A stretch of DNA of 5,749 nucleotides from Candidatus Scatoplasma merdavium (lineage in GTDB: Bacteria > Bacillota_I > Bacilli_A > RFN20 > CAG-288): contig JADING010000119.1 of NCBI GenBank assembly GCA_017694135.1, positions 1 through 5,749 on the forward strand. Reading direction: 5' to 3'. The translations under genes were made by a program, and so were the position numbers. Each line of letters begins with the position of its first letter. The stretch's first letter is position 1. Below the pieces are notes generated by a model, which saw only the letters and a list, made by a program, of their open reading frames with translations, did no database searches and was not told the origin of the DNA. Below are positions 4,408 to 5,749 of this stretch, piece after piece.

Positions 4408-5749
4408 ATGGATAAATACTTGGATATTCTTGAAAACTTATTGCGCTTAGAAGATGAATATGAGTGGTTGGATTTTAAAGAAAATTGGTTTAATAAAGAT
4501 GAAATTGGTGAATACATTTCGGCTATTGCAAATGGTGCATGTTTATGTGGTAAGGAATATGGTTATATTATATGGGGAGTAAAAGATAATTCTAGAGATA
4601 TAGTTGGAACATCAATTAATTTTGATAAAGATATTAATCATGAACCATATAAGCATTATTTAGCAAGAAATTTAAAACCTAGTATAGCTTTTGAGGTTAT
4701 TGAAAAAGAATATCAAGGTAAGCGTATCGTTATTCTTCAAATTCCGTCATCAAAATCAGTTCAAACCAAATACAAAGACGTTTCTTATTTTAGAATTGGA
4801 TCTAGTAAGGAAAAAATCAATAAATTTCCAGAATGGGAGCTTAAGTTAAATACAACTCTTCAAGAAGGATTCCCAACAATAGTAAATGTTGCAGCTCCAG
4901 ATTATGCCCAAGATTTAACATTCGAAAAATTGTTTATGTATTATGCTGCTAAAGGTATTTCACTAAAACTAGATAGTTTTGAGAGGAGCCTAAAATTAAT
5001 AAACAAGAATGGCTTATATAACGTTATGGCTTATATTTTATCTGATCAAAACTCAATTCCTGTTAGAGTATCTATTTTTAGTGGAAGAGATAAGACAGCT
5101 CCACTGTATTCTGTCAAAGAGTTTGGAAATACATGCATTATGTACTCTATGGACAAAATACTTGAATATGGTGATGCTATTAATATAATTCAAGCAGATG
5201 AAAGAAATAGGATTTCTGAGCGAAGAGATGTACCGCTATTTGATTATGAAGCTTTTCATGAAGCAATATTAAATGCATTTATTCATAATAAATGGTTGAC
5301 ATTAAATGCACCTCAAATTTCTATTTTTACTGATAGAATAGAAATATTATCACATGGTGGTTTAGCTATAGATCAGGATGAGAATGGTTTTTATAGTGGT
5401 GCTAGTTTACCTGTTAATGATGTTCTTGCTTCTATTTTTCTTCAGCTAAGAATCAGTGAACGTTCAGGCAGAGGAGTTCCAAAAATTGTTGGTAGATACG
5501 GAAAAAAATCAATTAAAATTGAAAAAAATAGAATAATAGTTACAATTCCTTTTGAAAAGATTGAAGTAAATAAGTTTATAGTATCCAATAAAGTATCCAA
5601 TAAAGTATCCAATAAAGTAAATGGCACTAAAGAAAAAATAATTTCTGCAATTAGAAATAATCCAAATGTTACTATAAATCAATTAATGGTAATTACTGGT
5701 TTGTCTGAACCAGGAGTAAAAAAGAATTTAAAACAATTAAAAGATGCTG
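4408..5749 (+). CDS. AlbA_2 (Schlafen-type) / GHKL ATPase / winged-helix protein, 3' end missing
   Basis: The frame is open for 447 codons to the window edge, so the C-terminus is unseen. Residues about 15-140 form an AlbA_2 domain: EWLDFK (19-24), ISAIANGACLCGKEYGYIIW (37-56), GVKDN (57-61) and YFRIG (127-131). About 275-385 is an ATPase of the HATPase_c_4 type: the N-box EAILNAFIH (285-293, Asn289 expected to hold Mg2+), RIEILSHGGL (310-319) and RSGRGVPKI (352-360). A Val-Ser-Asn-Lys repeat at 392-403 is the linker to a winged helix (about 407-447, TINQLMVITGLSEPGVKKNL). Proteins of this layout are annotated as predicted transcriptional regulators (COG2865-like). Some AlbA_2 proteins are linked to defence or mobile islands, but no defence partner is visible. 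Sixteen ATA codons, against about four in metG, suggest horizontal acquisition. The operator-like promoter repeats suggest autoregulation. The start is fixed by AAGGGG 7 bases upstream. The biochemical role is unknown. Confidence 0.9.
   Translation, partial: MDKYLDILENLLRLEDEYEWLDFKENWFNKDEIGEYISAIANGACLCGKEYGYIIWGVKDNSRDIVGTSINFDKDINHEPYKHYLARNLKPSIAFEVIEKEYQGKRIVILQIPSSKSVQTKYKDVSYFRIGSSKEKINKFPEWELKLNTTLQEGFPTIVNVAAPDYAQDLTFEKLFMYYAAKGISLKLDSFERSLKLINKNGLYNVMAYILSDQNSIPVRVSIFSGRDKTAPLYSVKEFGNTCIMYSMDKILEYGDAINIIQADERNRISERRDVPLFDYEAFHEAILNAFIHNKWLTLNAPQISIFTDRIEILSHGGLAIDQDENGFYSGASLPVNDVLASIFLQLRISERSGRGVPKIVGRYGKKSIKIEKNRIIVTIPFEKIEVNKFIVSNKVSNKVSNKVNGTKEKIISAIRNNPNVTINQLMVITGLSEPGVKKNLKQLKDA
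5581..5619 (+). repeat. In-frame 12-bp tandem repeat (VSNK x3) in the linker
   Basis: GTATCCAATAAA occurs three times without a mismatch (5581-5592, 5593-5604, 5605-5616), followed by a partial GTA. Each unit is four codons, Val-Ser-Asn-Lys, so gain or loss of a unit keeps the frame and changes only linker length. Flanking EVNKF (386-390) and VNG (404-406) look like decayed copies. The reverse complement TTTATTGGATAC differs from promoter copy 2 (4351-4362) at a single base. Confidence 0.95.

Noticed and set aside
5581..5616. The tandem 12-bp units as a CRISPR array or plasmid iteron set
   Set aside because: The units are adjacent with no spacers, are in frame, and lie inside a coding gene, so neither a CRISPR array nor a replication origin is supported.
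5442..5627. Minus-strand open frame of 61 codons with a repeated Leu-Leu-Asp-Thr peptide
   Set aside because: It lies wholly inside the AlbA_2/ATPase gene on the opposite strand. Its peptide repeat is only the antisense reading of the 12-bp VSNK repeat, and the plus-strand frame is clearly the real gene.

Overview
The window looks like the chromosome of a low-GC Gram-positive bacterium (Bacillota, possibly one of the small-genome lineages close to Erysipelotrichia or Mollicutes). The evidence is AT-rich coding and spacer DNA, strong AGGAG-type ribosome binding sites, sigma-A-type promoters, short U-tracted terminators, a zinc-binding L31 and a Bacillus-like four-cysteine methionyl-tRNA synthetase. 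Every tryptophan I read in metG and in the right-hand gene is TGG, and no frame needs TGA to be read through, so the standard bacterial code fits. Species cannot be named from the sequence.

Left part (1-1250): a minus-strand gene for a small TM2-domain membrane protein has its own promoter (TTGACT-18-TATAAT) and a downstream hairpin terminator. It is followed, divergently, by a plus-strand gene for an unrecognised protein with about six membrane spans.

Centre (1200-3250): two housekeeping genes, rpmE (ribosomal protein L31) and metG (methionyl-tRNA synthetase). Each has its own promoter region and its own terminator. The rpmE leader holds a perfect 6-bp hairpin just before the Shine-Dalgarno sequence. 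The metG product lacks the C-terminal tRNA-binding domain of the longer Bacillus enzyme. A convergent minus-strand gene follows, encoding a chloramphenicol-acetyltransferase-like protein that keeps the catalytic His and Asp but not the usual oxyanion Ser. The metG terminator lies between the two genes and may serve both.

Right part (3990-5749): about 420 bp of AT-rich non-coding DNA leads to a gene that runs off the window end. It encodes an AlbA_2 (Schlafen-type) domain, a GHKL-type ATPase domain (HATPase_c_4) and a C-terminal winged helix. Its codon use is unlike metG (16 ATA codons in 447, against about 4 in 532), so it is probably accessory DNA.

The most unusual signal is in this last gene. 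Three perfect tandem copies of a 12-bp unit (GTATCCAATAAA, coding for Val-Ser-Asn-Lys) form the linker between the ATPase and the winged helix. The reverse complement of that unit, TTTATTGGATAC, matches at 11 of 12 bases a 12-bp unit (TTTATTGTATAC) in the gene's own promoter. There it occurs as two direct tandem copies with the same 12-bp period, plus one inverted copy over the -10. The gene thus seems to carry the same repeat at its promoter and inside its coding sequence. This could be an autoregulatory binding-site system with a length-variable linker; that interpretation is inference.
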